Source: Caulobacter sp. NIBR1757
GTDB taxonomy: Bacteria; Pseudomonadota; Alphaproteobacteria; Caulobacterales; Caulobacteraceae
Assembly (NCBI RefSeq): GCF_027912495.1
Contig: NZ_CP115463.1
Coordinates: forward strand, 1,139,501-1,203,500
Reading direction: 5' to 3'
Length of the DNA stretch: 64,000 nucleotides
This document shows positions 8,573 through 17,947 of this stretch, piece after piece (position 1 is the stretch's first letter; every line of letters begins with the position of its first letter). The notes under the pieces are model-generated. The model did not search any database, was not told the DNA's origin, and saw only the letters and a program-made list of their open reading frames with translations. The position numbers and the translations under genes were made by a program.

Positions 8573-9591
8573 GGGCGGAGAAGGCCCATCACCGCGTCGG
8601 CCACCCGGTCGGCGCCCCGTCCATCGCAGACGTCGGCGGCGGCCAGGGCCATGCCGGTGCGCAGGCGGCCATCGGTCAGCAGCCGGGCGACGTCCTCCTC
8701 GAAATGGCCGGTGAAGTCCGGGTTGGCGACCTCGAGCGCCATCACCGCCCCGACGCTCTCCAGGGCGCGGGCGGCCGGGCGCTGGTTATCGGCCAGGATC
8801 AGCAGCAGGGTGGGCAGGGCCAGGACACAGCGCTCCCAGCTGCTCGAGCCGCCGCCGCCGACGGCGAGGTCGGCCTGGGCCGTGAGGGCGGCCATGTCGG
8901 GCGTGTCGATGTGCAGGGTCAGCTGGGGATAGACCAGGGCCAGGGCCTGGACCTTCGACAGGCTGGGGGCGGCGGCGCCCATGACCACATCGACGGCCAG
9001 CTCGCCGGTCATCGGGGCCAGCATCTCCAGCACCTTGCCGGTGATGCCATTGAGGTCGCCGAGGCCGAGCGAGACCAGCAGGCGGCGCGGTGGCTGGCCT
9101 GTGGTGCGGCGGGCGAGGGCGGCGGGGCGGAGGGCGGCGAACTCGGGACGGACGGGGGCGTTGGCCGGGCCGAGCAGCAGCCGGGCATGGCCGGGCAGCA
9201 GGCCGAGGTAGTCCTCGGCCGTGCGCGACGGGCCACTGTCGAGCACCAGGTCGGCCCCCAGCGGCCGGTCGGCGAGGTCGTCGATGACCAGCACCGGGCG
9301 GGCCCCGGCGGCGGCGCGGTGGTCGTCGGCGTCGAGGCCGTAGTGGTCGAAGACGACGAGGTCGGCCTTTGCCGTGCGCACGGCGGCGACGATGCGGGGG
9401 CTTTCCGTCGAGCCGGCCCAGACCCGGTGGATGTCGGGGGCGAAGGCTTCCAGAACGGCGGTCACCGCCGGCGGGCAGAGGAAACTGACGGCGACGCCGC
9501 GCTGCTCAAGCGCCCGGGCCAGGGTCAGGGACCGCATGACATGGCCGCCGCCGACCTCCGGTCCGGCATTGCAGACGAAGAGGACGCTCAT
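8569..9591 (-). CDS. pseG: UDP-2,4-diacetamido-trideoxy-altrose hydrolase PseG
   Basis: Removes UDP from the pseudaminic-acid precursor, supplying the substrate of PseI. The 340-residue GT-B-like protein starts with a phosphate loop GPEVGGGHVMRSL whose His17 matches the catalytic His of the PseG family. It continues with VFDHYGLDADDHRA and VIDDLADRPLGADLVLD. The C-terminal half carries VSLGLGDLNG and the nucleotide-binding AVGGGGSSSWERC. It is translated after pseF with a four-base ATGA overlap (9588-9591). In Caulobacter the equivalent gene is called flmD. Confidence 0.9.
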   Translation of the reverse strand: MSVLFVCNAGPEVGGGHVMRSLTLARALEQRGVAVSFLCPPAVTAVLEAFAPDIHRVWAGSTESPRIVAAVRTAKADLVVFDHYGLDADDHRAAAGARPVLVIDDLADRPLGADLVLDSGPSRTAEDYLGLLPGHARLLLGPANAPVRPEFAALRPAALARRTTGQPPRRLLVSLGLGDLNGITGKVLEMLAPMTGELAVDVVMGAAAPSLSKVQALALVYPQLTLHIDTPDMAALTAQADLAVGGGGSSSWERCVLALPTLLLILADNQRPAARALESVGAVMALEVANPDFTGHFEEDVARLLTDGRLRTGMALAAADVCDGRGADRVADAVMGLLRP

Positions 9592-10304
9592 GCCCGCCGG
9601 TCGCCGCCGTAGGTGAGGAGGTCCGGCCGCGAGCGCACGAAGGCGCGGATGGCGTCGGCGGTGAAGGCGCGGTCCTTCGGATAGAGGGCGTCATAGACGG
9701 CGGCGGTGAAGGCGTAGTCGTCGGGCCGGTCGACGGTCCAGCGCACCTCGCCCTCATCGGTCGGCTGGCTGTGGTAGGCGAGGCGGAACTGGTCAGGCCG
9801 GTTGTAGATGCCCCAGGTGACGTGCTCGCGCTCTTCCTGGGTGGCGGCCAGGGCGCCGGCCTGGCGCAGGGCGGCGGCGGTCATCACCTCGACGTCGAGG
9901 CCCTTGGGAAAGGTGCGGTGCGGCGGGGTGTTGCTGGCGTAGTCGGCGCCGCTTTCCTGGAAGACGGCGATGGTCTCGTCGATGATGTCCGGATCGGCGA
10001 AGGGGCAGTCGGCGGTGAGGCGCACGACGGTGTCGGCCGGCCAGGCCGCCAGGGCGCCGAGGAAGCGGGCGAGGACGTCGTCGAGGGGCCCGCGATGGAC
10101 ATCGATGCCCTCGCGGCGGGCGGTCTTTTCGATGACGTCGTCGCCGGGGTTGGCGCTGGTGGCGACGACGATGCGGTCGATCTTGCGCGAGCGGGCCAGC
10201 CGCTCGATCTGCCGCACCATCATCGGCGCCCCGGCCAGCGGCATCAGCACCTTGCCCGGCAACCGGGAGGAGCTCATGCGGGCCTGGAGGATGGCGAGGA
10301 TCAT
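9588..10304 (-). CDS. pseF: SpsF/PseF-like cytidylyltransferase
   Basis: Nucleotidyltransferase, by context the CMP-pseudaminic acid synthetase. The 238-residue protein begins ILAILQARMSSSRLPGK, the SpsF/KdsB-type CTP-binding motif, and has VRLTADCPFADPDII and the acidic tail motif VRWTVDRPDDY. Strictly it belongs to the SpsF branch (COG1861), which differs from classical PseF. Assignment to the pseudaminic pathway rests on coupling to pseG and proximity to pseI. Its start lies 10 bases after the stop of the ELM1-family gene, indicating one operon. Confidence 0.78.
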   Translation of the reverse strand: MILAILQARMSSSRLPGKVLMPLAGAPMMVRQIERLARSRKIDRIVVATSANPGDDVIEKTARREGIDVHRGPLDDVLARFLGALAAWPADTVVRLTADCPFADPDIIDETIAVFQESGADYASNTPPHRTFPKGLDVEVMTAAALRQAGALAATQEEREHVTWGIYNRPDQFRLAYHSQPTDEGEVRWTVDRPDDYAFTAAVYDALYPKDRAFTADAIRAFVRSRPDLLTYGGDRRA

Positions 10305-10314
10305 GCCGGCGAGG

Positions 10315-11325
10315 CTAGGGCGCGTCGGCGCGGGCGTCCATGCGCTGGAGGATTTCGCCCGCCAGCCGGTCGGTCTCGCGCAGGGGCTCGTAGGTCCAGC
10401 CGTGGAAGGCGCCGCCCCAGGGGCGGGCGGCGCCCTTGGCTTCCAGCTCGTCGTGGAGCAGGCGGAACTTCAGGCTCTGGCCGTCCATCTGGACGATGAA
10501 GACAGGCTTGCCGGTGCTGGCCGCTTCCGTGGCCATGTTGGCGCTGTCCTCGGTGACGAGGATGAAGTCGGCCGCTTCCAGGAAGGCGAAATAGGGGTTG
10601 GCGCCCTCGCCGTCCCAGATGATGCCGGGAAGGTCGGCGAGGCGGGCGGCGAGCAGGTCGCGGGCCTTCTGCGGCGTGCGGCGGGAGAAGGTCATCAGCA
10701 GGCTGCCGCCCTCCTGCTCCAGCGGCAGGACCAGGCTGTTGGCGATGGCGGCGGCGCGTTCCTGGGAAAGGTCGAAGGCCTTGGACTTGCCGCCGACCAG
10801 CACGGCGACGCGCGGGTGGGGCAGGGGGTCGATCTGGGCGGCGAAGGCGGCGTAGTCGGCCTTGAGACGTTCAGGGCTCAGGCGGTGCGGTGAGCCGGTG
10901 ATGGAGACGACGTTGTCGCCCTTGACCCGGTCGTGGTTGGGCGGGGCGACGAGGTCGAAGAAGTGCAGCGGGGTGCGCGGGTCCTGGATCTGGACGACGA
11001 AGGTCTTGCCGCCTGTCCAGCGGCGCATGCGGATCGACAGGGGCAGGGTGGCGCGGCCGGCGGAGATCATGATGTCCGGCCAGGGCGGGGCGAAGTCGTT
11101 GCCGCGCAGCCAGCGGCGGGGCAGCAGGTTCAGCCACCAGGGCAGACGGCCGGTCTGGCCGGTCCAGGAAATGCGTTTGACGACGACCTGGGCGTTGCGC
11201 TGGCGGGCGACGGCGTCGGCGAGGCCGACGGCCTGGGCCTCGATGCCGGCGCGACCGTCGGACACCGCCCAGATGGTGAGGGGGGGCGGCGCCGGTGCAT
11301 TGACGGGTTTCTGACGGGGCGCCAT
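10315..11325 (-). CDS. ELM1-family (DUF1022) protein, GT-B-like
   Basis: Protein of 336 residues of the mitochondrial fission ELM1 family (PF06258), common in alphaproteobacteria and of unproven biochemical role. Recognisable pieces are IWAVSDGRAGIEAQAVGLADA, DIMISAGRATLPL, VVQIQDPRTPLHFFDLV, VAVLVGGKSKAFDL and ILVTEDSANMATEAASTGKPV. The last resembles the donor-binding end of GT-B glycosyltransferases. It is the first gene of the unit ELM1-pseF-pseG (10 bp gap, then ATGA overlap), so a role in nonulosonic-acid or envelope glycosylation is a reasonable inference but is not shown. Confidence 0.85.
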   Translation of the reverse strand: MAPRQKPVNAPAPPPLTIWAVSDGRAGIEAQAVGLADAVARQRNAQVVVKRISWTGQTGRLPWWLNLLPRRWLRGNDFAPPWPDIMISAGRATLPLSIRMRRWTGGKTFVVQIQDPRTPLHFFDLVAPPNHDRVKGDNVVSITGSPHRLSPERLKADYAAFAAQIDPLPHPRVAVLVGGKSKAFDLSQERAAAIANSLVLPLEQEGGSLLMTFSRRTPQKARDLLAARLADLPGIIWDGEGANPYFAFLEAADFILVTEDSANMATEAASTGKPVFIVQMDGQSLKFRLLHDELEAKGAARPWGGAFHGWTYEPLRETDRLAGEILQRMDARADAP

Positions 11326-11367
11326 GGGGGGACCTTCAAGACCTTGCCGGGTCTTTAGGCAAGCAGA

Positions 11368-11389
11368 AGGGCGACCGTGAGGCCGCCCT
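11368..11389 (-). terminator. Possible weak intrinsic terminator after greA
   Basis: Inverted repeat AGGGCGACC / GGCCGCCCT (one central mismatch, GTGA loop) about 28 bases past the greA stop. On the greA strand it is followed only by TTCTGCTT, so the U-tract is poor. Confidence 0.35.
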
Positions 11390-11416
11390 GCAGAGCTTCG
11401 GTGCAGACCAGCGGCT

Positions 11417-11890
11417 TTAGAGCCACTCGACTTTCAGGATCTCGTAGGCCTTGACGCCGCCGGGGGTGTTGACCTCGACCACGTCGCCCATTTCCTTGCC
11501 GATCATCGCGCGGGCGATGGGCGAGGTGATGGAGACGCGGCCACCCTTCACGTCGGCTTCGTGTTCGCCGACGATCTGGTAGCGGGCCTCTTCCTCGGTG
11601 TCTTCGTCGACCACGCTGACCGTGGCGCCGAACTTGATCTGCGACCCCGACAGCTTGGAGACGTCGATGACCTGGGCGCGCGCGATCTTGTCCTCGATCT
11701 CGGCGATACGGCCTTCGATCCAGCCCTGACGCTCCTTGGCGGCGTGGTATTCGGCGTTCTCGCTGAGGTCGCCATGCGCCCGCGCTTCGGAAATCGCGGC
11801 GATCACGGCCGGACGTTCCAAAGTCTTCAAACGCTTCAGTTCCTCGTCGAGGGCGCTATAGCCCCCGGCGGTCATCGGTACCTTTTCCAT
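11417..11890 (-). CDS. greA: Transcription elongation factor GreA
   Basis: Rescues backtracked RNA polymerase by stimulating transcript cleavage in the secondary channel. The length of 157 residues is standard. The N-terminal coiled coil (about 1-75) has the acidic tip of the family in [19 protein letters not shown], and the C-terminal FKBP-like domain ends [19 protein letters not shown]. Start ATG at 11890 ([11 protein letters not shown]); the ATG at MTAGGY is an alternative. In relatives greA often lies near carB, but here they are about 11 kb apart on the same strand. Confidence 0.95.
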   Translation of the reverse strand: MEKVPMTAGGYSALDEELKRLKTLERPAVIAAISEARAHGDLSENAEYHAAKERQGWIEGRIAEIEDKIARAQVIDVSKLSGSQIKFGATVSVVDEDTEEEARYQIVGEHEADVKGGRVSITSPIARAMIGKEMGDVVEVNTPGGVKAYEILKVEWL

Positions 11891-12042
11891 ATGGGAAATG
11901 TCGCTCGGTTCGCCCTGGGAGGAATGTAGAAAACAGAAAAGCCGGCCGCGGGCGGAAGCGTCCGGGGGCGTAGAAACTATTCGCGGGACGCTGGAAAAGC
12001 AAGGGTCATGCTGCGGCGCCGCATTCACCGGGCTTTGTTCCG

Positions 12043-13893
12043 CTAACGCCGCGCTTCCTGCAGGGCCAGCCGATGGCCGACGACGAGGGAGCCAGCCTTG
12101 GACAGATGCCCCTCGTCCCACTGCATCGGCTTGCCGTCCGGGGTCGTGGTTTCGCAGACGTTGCCCGGGCAAATGGCCCGCATGATCGACAGGTAGGGCA
12201 CGCCGGCGCGGGCGGCGACGCTCGCCATGGTGGCGTCGACATGATCGCGCTCATGCTTGCGGCGGCGGGGCGGCAGGTCGGGCTGGTTCAGGTGTTCGGC
12301 CAGGGCCAGCAGGCGCGGCAGGCTCTGTTCGTACTGCGGGGCCGGGCCGATCAGCACGACCTCGATCCTGCGGGCCTTGAACCAGGCCAGGGTGTCGGCC
12401 ACGGCGGCGGCGTCATCGTCCCACCACAGGCCGGCCAGGTAGACGCGGTCGGGCGGATTTCTGACCAGCACCTCGTCGTAGAGGACCCGGGCCAGGCGGC
12501 GGCACTGGGCGGTGGCGTCATGGGCCGGCTGGCGGGTCATGCGGCAGCTGGAGACGGTGGCTTCCAGCAGCTCGGCCTCGGGGTGGGCCTCCTTGAGGCC
12601 GTACCACAGGTGGTTGGCGTGGCTGTCGCCGATCAGCAGGTAGTTGGGCTTGCCGGGGACGGGCTCGACACAGCCGGTCGGCCAGGCGGTCAGCTCGCCG
12701 TCGGGCATCGGCAGGCAGGCGTCCAGCCGCCGGGGCGTGCGCTCGGCGCTGGCGGCGATGGCGTGGACCTTGGGGCTGAAGCGGCCGGGCAGGCCCTTGG
12801 TGGCCAGGATGACCAGGCTGGGCGCGGCGACCAGCAGGGTGGCGAGCAGGGCGACCAGGTAGAAGCGGCCGGTGCTCAGGCCGTCGCGGCGATCACGGAT
12901 CGGGGTCTCGATCAGCTTCCAACTGAGGGTGGCCAGCACCACGGCGACGGCGAGCACGATGTAGGGCGCCACGGGCCCGGCCTGTTCGCCGTACAGCATC
13001 CGCTGGAAGGAGATCAGCGGCCAGTGCCAGAGGTAGAGGCTGTAGGAGATGAAGCCGTAGAAGCGCAGCGGCGGGATCGACAGCAGGGCCCCGGTCGGGG
13101 TGTCCTCGCCGGCCGCCAGCAGCATCAGGGCGCCCAGGCAAGGGGCGACGGCGGCGATGCCGGGCATGGTGGTGTGCGGCTGATAGGTCGCGATGGCCCA
13201 GATTATGAGGCCAAGGCCCGCCAGGCCAAAGACGGAACGGATGCGCCGGTCGTCCGGAACCGGGATGGCCCCCTTGGCCAGCAACACGCCGAGCAGCAGC
13301 TCCCAGGCGCGGGTCACCGGCAGGTAGAAGGAGGCGCTGGGGTGGTTGGTCACCCAGAAGACGCCGAGGGCGAAAGAGGCGAGGGCGATGGCCCCCAGCA
13401 CCGGCTTGACCGCCCGGGGCGCCCAGCGCCACAGGCCCATCATGACCAGCGGGAAGACGATGTAGAACTGCTCTTCCACCCCCAGCGACCAGGCGTGCAG
13501 CAGCGGATGCATGTCCGGCGGGGCGGCGAAATAGTTGATGGTCTGCCAGAACCAGATGTTGGCCGCGAACCCCAGGGTCGCCAGGCTGGAACCGGCGTAT
13601 TTCACCAGCTCGTCGGGGAACATGTGGAAACAGGCCATCGCCGTCGTGCCGGCGATCATCGCCAGCACGGCGGGCAGCAGGCGCCGCGTTCGCCGCTCCC
13701 AGAAGTCGATCAGCGAGAACTTGCCGGCCGCCTGCCTGCGGGTGACCACCAGCGCGATGACGTAGCCGGAAACGACGAAGAAGACATCGACGCCGACGAA
13801 GCCGCCGGGCGCCATGGGCAGGCCGAGGTGCCCCGCGAACACCGCCAGGACGGCCAGGCCCCGCAGGCCGTCGATGTCAGTGCGGTGTTGCAA
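12043..13893 (-). CDS. Membrane O-acyltransferase with C-terminal SGNH domain
   Basis: OafA/YrhL-type acyltransferase 3 of 616 residues, predicted to O-acetylate an envelope polysaccharide. The N-terminal about 380 residues form roughly ten membrane spans with the family motifs [13 protein letters not shown] (His and Arg site), [12 protein letters not shown] and [14 protein letters not shown]. The periplasmic C-terminal SGNH-like domain has block [11 protein letters not shown] and a block [10 protein letters not shown] with the catalytic Asp-x-x-His. No sugar-polymer cluster adjoins it, so its substrate (O-antigen, capsule or peptidoglycan) is unknown. Confidence 0.9.
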   Translation of the reverse strand: MQHRTDIDGLRGLAVLAVFAGHLGLPMAPGGFVGVDVFFVVSGYVIALVVTRRQAAGKFSLIDFWERRTRRLLPAVLAMIAGTTAMACFHMFPDELVKYAGSSLATLGFAANIWFWQTINYFAAPPDMHPLLHAWSLGVEEQFYIVFPLVMMGLWRWAPRAVKPVLGAIALASFALGVFWVTNHPSASFYLPVTRAWELLLGVLLAKGAIPVPDDRRIRSVFGLAGLGLIIWAIATYQPHTTMPGIAAVAPCLGALMLLAAGEDTPTGALLSIPPLRFYGFISYSLYLWHWPLISFQRMLYGEQAGPVAPYIVLAVAVVLATLSWKLIETPIRDRRDGLSTGRFYLVALLATLLVAAPSLVILATKGLPGRFSPKVHAIAASAERTPRRLDACLPMPDGELTAWPTGCVEPVPGKPNYLLIGDSHANHLWYGLKEAHPEAELLEATVSSCRMTRQPAHDATAQCRRLARVLYDEVLVRNPPDRVYLAGLWWDDDAAAVADTLAWFKARRIEVVLIGPAPQYEQSLPRLLALAEHLNQPDLPPRRRKHERDHVDATMASVAARAGVPYLSIMRAICPGNVCETTTPDGKPMQWDEGHLSKAGSLVVGHRLALQEARR

Positions 13894-13991
13894 CCCTGCG
13901 CCCCTGCGAAGGGCCGGCTTGAAGCACTGTCGGCCGTCCGGGGCAAGCCATGTATCGTCGGGTTGGAGCCAGGCGATGGGAGGGACGGGTC

Positions 13992-14570
13992 ATGATCGGG
14001 GCGAGCATGGAGACGCCGGTGCTGCGGACGCCGCGGCTGGTCTTGAGACCGCTGGCTCCGAGCGACGCCCCGGTCGTCCAGCGGCGCTTCCCGCGTTGGG
14101 AGATCGTGCAGCATCTGGTGCGCGTGCCCTGGCCCTATCCGGCCGACGGCGCGGAGACGTTTCTGGCCGGCGCGACGGAGGAAATCCGCACCGGCTTCAA
14201 GGCCCATTGGGCGCTGATTCCAAGGGACGGGCCGGACGAGCTGATCGGCATCATCAGCCTGTGGCCCGAACGGCCGCCCGAGCGCGACCAGCGCGGATTC
14301 TGGCTCGACCCCGAGTTTCAGGGACAGGGTTTGATGAGTGAGGCGGCCGATCGGGTTACCGACCATGCACTTCGCACCCTGGGATGGCCGGGGCTCTGGC
14401 TGACCAACAGTCTCGACAACCGGCCATCGGCCAGGGTCAAGGAACGTCAGGGAGCCCGATTGGTGGACACCGAACCGGCCTCCTATGTGCGCGGGCCCGG
14501 GACACGGCAGATCTGGCGGCTGGACGCCGAAGACTGGCTGGCGAAACGGCCGCGGGCGCCGCGAGACTAG
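13992..14570 (+). CDS. GNAT N-acetyltransferase, RimJ/RimL type
   Basis: Predicted acetyltransferase of 192 residues. The opening LRTPRLVLRPLAPSDAP is the standard start of the RimJ-like (Acetyltransf_3) group, and GFWLDPEFQGQGLMSEAAD is the acetyl-CoA loop. The terminal part LTNSLDNRPSARVKERQGARLVD is the conserved substrate-side segment. ATG at 13992 is chosen because GGGAGGGA lies at ribosome-binding distance; the ATG at 14007 is possible. Its end overlaps the convergent membrane-protein gene by four bases. Substrate unknown. Confidence 0.85.
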   Translation: MIGASMETPVLRTPRLVLRPLAPSDAPVVQRRFPRWEIVQHLVRVPWPYPADGAETFLAGATEEIRTGFKAHWALIPRDGPDELIGIISLWPERPPERDQRGFWLDPEFQGQGLMSEAADRVTDHALRTLGWPGLWLTNSLDNRPSARVKERQGARLVDTEPASYVRGPGTRQIWRLDAEDWLAKRPRAPRD

Positions 14571-15151
14571 GTTGGCGGCGCCAGGCCGGAATCCTCCGGC
14601 GGGGCGGTCATCTCCTCGACGAACGCGTCAACCGACCTGGCGGCGAACAGCCGGCGCAGGAAGGCGATGACCTGGAACAGGGAGGAGAGGAAGCCCACGG
14701 CCGAGGCGACAAACTGGAAGGCCTGCCAGGCCAGCTCGAAGGCCGCGCCCGAACTGACCGCCTCGATCATCGGATAGAGCAGTTGGCTGATGGTGATCCG
14801 GAACTGGGCGTAGGCGGCGGAATACTCGATCGACCGGTCTGCGATCCAGGCGGCGGCGACCATCGCCGACACCGGCGACCAGAGCAGAGGCAGGAAGAGC
14901 AGGACCGCGAGCAGGACGACGGCGACCTTCGTCCCGATCGTCTCGCCCAGGAACAGGTCGCGGCCGACGACCCCGACCAGGGCAAGCGACAGGATGCCCA
15001 GGCCGACCGGGATCAGCATGTCGGCCATGTCGATGACGTCGGCGCCGAACAGGAAGACGCCGGCCAGGGCGACGAGCAGGGCCAGCATGAAGGCGCCCAG
15101 CCAGGCGAGGCCATACCAGCCGAGCCGGCGCTTGATCAGGACGGTGTTCAT
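14567..15151 (-). CDS. Membrane protein of unknown function
   Basis: Unrecognised 194-residue protein with four to five predicted membrane helices (WLGAFMLALLVALAGVFLF, IPVGLGILSLALVGVVG, VAVVLLAVLLFLPLL and a C-terminal hydrophobic stretch) and a short acidic tail VEEMTAPPEDSG. The start MNTVLIKRRLG is followed by basic residues before the first helix, as expected for an inner-membrane protein. It diverges from the EamA transporter. No domain name can be assigned. Confidence 0.65.
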   Translation of the reverse strand: MNTVLIKRRLGWYGLAWLGAFMLALLVALAGVFLFGADVIDMADMLIPVGLGILSLALVGVVGRDLFLGETIGTKVAVVLLAVLLFLPLLWSPVSAMVAAAWIADRSIEYSAAYAQFRITISQLLYPMIEAVSSGAAFELAWQAFQFVASAVGFLSSLFQVIAFLRRLFAARSVDAFVEEMTAPPEDSGLAPPT

Positions 15152-15274
15152 GGCGGGCCCCCAGCCGGCGATTGGTTAACGAGCATGCCGCGCGGGCGCT
15201 CAAACGTCCACTGCATCGGATGACCATGGCGTCGCATCTTGCCTGCCCGCGCGGCAGCGGCTTAAGCCGGGGCC

Positions 15275-16111
15275 ATGACCGCCCTCCCTCTCGCCGCCCT
15301 GATGATGCTGGCCAGCGGGGCGATCCATGCGGTGGTCAACGCCATCCTCAAGTCCGGCCAGGACAAGATGTCGAGCCGGGCGCTGATCGACGGCTTCTCC
15401 GGCTTCCTGATCCTGCCGGCGGTCTTCTTCGTGCCCCTGCCGCACGGGGCCTGGGGCTGGCTGGCGGGCAGCTGGATCACCCACCTCGTCTACCTGGTCT
15501 GCCTGATCAAGGCCTTCGAGCGGGCCGACATGACGGTGGCCTATCCGATCCTGCGCGGGGTCGCGCCGTTGCTGGCGGCCGTCGCGGCCGTGGCGCTGTT
15601 CGATGAGCCGATCGGCGTGGTGACGGCGGCGGGGATCGGGCTGGTCTCGGCCGGGGTGCTGACAGTGGGCCTCGGCAAGCAGGTTGATCGCTGGGCCCTC
15701 GGCTGGGCCCTGGCGACGGGGGCGACCATCGCCATCTATACGGTCATCGACGCGCAAGGCGTGCGGGCGGCGCCGAGCGCGCCCAGCTACATCGTCTGGG
15801 TGTTTCTCTCGCTCGGCTTCGGCATCGCCGCCATCTTCGCCCTCTGGCGCGGGCCGGCCTTCATCGTCTCGGCGCGGGCGGAGTGGAAGGCGGGGCTGAC
15901 GGCCGGGGCGCTGTCGATCCTCACCTACGGCCTGGCGCTGTGGGCCCTGCGGCTGGGCGACACGCCCCGGCTGGCGGCGCTGCGCGAGACCTCGATCCTG
16001 TTCGCCGTGCTGATCGCCGTGGTGTTCCTCAAGGAGCGGCTGACACGCGGGCGGATGGTCGGGGTGGCGGCGATCGCCCTCGGAGCCGGGTTGCTGATCG
16101 CCGGCGGCTAG
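15275..16111 (+). CDS. EamA-type DMT transporter
   Basis: Inner-membrane transporter of 278 residues in the drug/metabolite transporter superfamily, with ten predicted helices in two EamA repeats. The first repeat ends RADMTVAYPILRGVAPLLAA and the second TPRLAALRETSILFAVLIA-VVFLKERLT, the typical paired P-I/L-x-x-G-x-A and F-x-K/E-E motifs. The substrate cannot be told. It overlaps the convergent hybrid kinase gene by four bases at its stop. Confidence 0.88.
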   Translation: MTALPLAALMMLASGAIHAVVNAILKSGQDKMSSRALIDGFSGFLILPAVFFVPLPHGAWGWLAGSWITHLVYLVCLIKAFERADMTVAYPILRGVAPLLAAVAAVALFDEPIGVVTAAGIGLVSAGVLTVGLGKQVDRWALGWALATGATIAIYTVIDAQGVRAAPSAPSYIVWVFLSLGFGIAAIFALWRGPAFIVSARAEWKAGLTAGALSILTYGLALWALRLGDTPRLAALRETSILFAVLIAVVFLKERLTRGRMVGVAAIALGAGLLIAGG

Positions 16112-17850
16112 GCGGCGGCCGCGCGCGGGCTGTCGGTCAGCACCTTGTCCATCGCCCCGAGCAGGTCGTTCAGCTGGATCGGCTTGGCGACCATGGCGTC
16201 CATGCCGACGGCCAGGTACTCGGCTCGATGGTGGGCCATGGCGTTGGCGGTGAGGGCGATGATGGGCACGCGCGGGCGGTGCTCTTCAGCTTCCTTGGCC
16301 CGGATGGCGCGCACGGCGCTGACACCGTCCATGACCGGCATCTGCACGTCCATGAGCACGATGTCCCAGTCACCGGAAACGCAGGCGTCCACCGCCTCCT
16401 GGCCATTCTCGACCATGTGCGGCTGCAGGCCGATCTGGCCCAGCAGTGTCGATATCACCAGGCGGTTGGTGGCGTTGTCCTCGGCGACGAGCAGTCGCAG
16501 GGCTTCCGGGGCGGGGGGCGGCGCCTCCGCGGGGCAGGCCTCGGAGGGAGGCGTTTGGGCGCGCGCCAGCGGCAGGCGCACGGCGAAGCAGGATCCCACG
16601 CCAAGCTGGCTGTCGACGCTGATCGAGCCCCCCATCAGGGCGGCCAACTGGTGGCAGATGGCCAGGCCCAGGCCCGATCCTCCATACTGGCGGCTGGTCG
16701 AGGCGTTGGCCTGGACAAAGCGGTCGAACAGGCTGTCCAGCCGCTCCCTGGCGATGCCCGGCCCGGTGTCGCTGACCGTGACGGTCAGGCCGTCCGGGTG
16801 GCGAGCCAGGGTGACCGTCACCTCGCCCCGCTCGGTGAACTTGACGGCGTTGGCGACGAGGTTGGCGATGACCTGCTGGATGCGGGCCGGGTCGCCAGCC
16901 CACCAGCCGTGGGTTTCGGCCGGCGCCCGCAGCGCGAGCCGCAGCCCCTTCTCGGCGGCCCGCGGCGCGAAAGCCTGCAGGGAGGCCTCGGCGGTCGCGA
17001 CCATATCGACCGCGCCGTCTTCGATATCCAGCCGGCCGGCTTCGATCCGGGACAGATCGAGCAGATCGTTGAGCAGCAGCAGAAGCGTCTCGCCTGAACC
17101 GGCGACGACATCCAGCCGCTCGCGCTGGGCCGGGGTCAGTTCGTCCCGTCCCATGGCCTGGACCATGCCCAGCACCCCATTGAGGGGGGTGCGTATCTCA
17201 TGGCTCATGAAGGCCAGGAAGGCGGACTTGGCGGCGTTGGCCTGCTCGGCCCTGGAGCGCTCGGCCTCGAGGTCGCGCTGGCTGGCGGCGAGAACCTGGG
17301 CGGTCTGGATGTTGCGCAGGCCGGCCAGGGCCGCGAACGCGCAGCAGAGGAGCGAGCCGACCAGCGACATGGTCAGCTCCGGCCCCGTGGATCGCGGCAT
17401 CAGCATGGGCGCCAGAATGATGCTGACGATGGCCGGCGTCCCGAACATCACCAGCGCGGTCGGCGAGCGGAAGGCGTAGCCTACGGCGTTGAGCAGCAGG
17501 CCGCACCACATCAGCGCCGCGATGAAGGCCGAGCCCATCGGAGGGTGAAGCCAGTACATGATGGCGAACGACAGCCAGGTCAGGTTGCTGGCTAGGGCGA
17601 CCGAAATGTAGCCCAGACGCAGGCTGTTGGTCGGTTCAACCCCGGGCCTGAACGCCCTTGAGACGAGCCAGTTGACGGCCTCCATGATCGTGACGGCGAC
17701 GCCCCAGATGAGCGCGGGCGCCCAGCCGAGCGACGGTCCGGCCGCCACCATCAGGAACAGGGCGGCGCCGATCCGCATCGGTCCCAGTCGATGAGAATCC
17801 TGTGCGACGAGATCGAAGTCGGACAGCCTTGGCTTGAGCATCGCCCCCAT
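16108..17850 (-). CDS. Hybrid sensor histidine kinase with multi-span sensor
   Basis: Protein of 580 residues. The first about 180 residues form a multi-span membrane domain (for example LGWAPALIWGVAVTIMEAV and TMSLVGSLLCCAFAALAGL) of no recognised family. It is followed by a short coiled coil, HisKA with FLAFMSHEIRTPLNGVLGM, HATPase with NLVANAVKFTERGE, DTGPGI and GGSGLGLAI, and a receiver with LLVAEDNATNR, VLMDVQMPVMDG and VAKPIQ. The architecture parallels the kinase at 6491-8572, but the sensor differs (membrane-embedded instead of CHASE4). No cognate regulator lies nearby. Confidence 0.9.
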   Translation of the reverse strand: MGAMLKPRLSDFDLVAQDSHRLGPMRIGAALFLMVAAGPSLGWAPALIWGVAVTIMEAVNWLVSRAFRPGVEPTNSLRLGYISVALASNLTWLSFAIMYWLHPPMGSAFIAALMWCGLLLNAVGYAFRSPTALVMFGTPAIVSIILAPMLMPRSTGPELTMSLVGSLLCCAFAALAGLRNIQTAQVLAASQRDLEAERSRAEQANAAKSAFLAFMSHEIRTPLNGVLGMVQAMGRDELTPAQRERLDVVAGSGETLLLLLNDLLDLSRIEAGRLDIEDGAVDMVATAEASLQAFAPRAAEKGLRLALRAPAETHGWWAGDPARIQQVIANLVANAVKFTERGEVTVTLARHPDGLTVTVSDTGPGIARERLDSLFDRFVQANASTSRQYGGSGLGLAICHQLAALMGGSISVDSQLGVGSCFAVRLPLARAQTPPSEACPAEAPPPAPEALRLLVAEDNATNRLVISTLLGQIGLQPHMVENGQEAVDACVSGDWDIVLMDVQMPVMDGVSAVRAIRAKEAEEHRPRVPIIALTANAMAHHRAEYLAVGMDAMVAKPIQLNDLLGAMDKVLTDSPRAAAA

Positions 17851-17947
17851 CTACAGAACATTCTTGTTGTCCTGACCCTTAAGCAGTCAGGCTTCGCCAA
17901 CCCCTTAACGCGCGGATGCCTGCGACAGGGGGTCGCAGGGGGAATTC

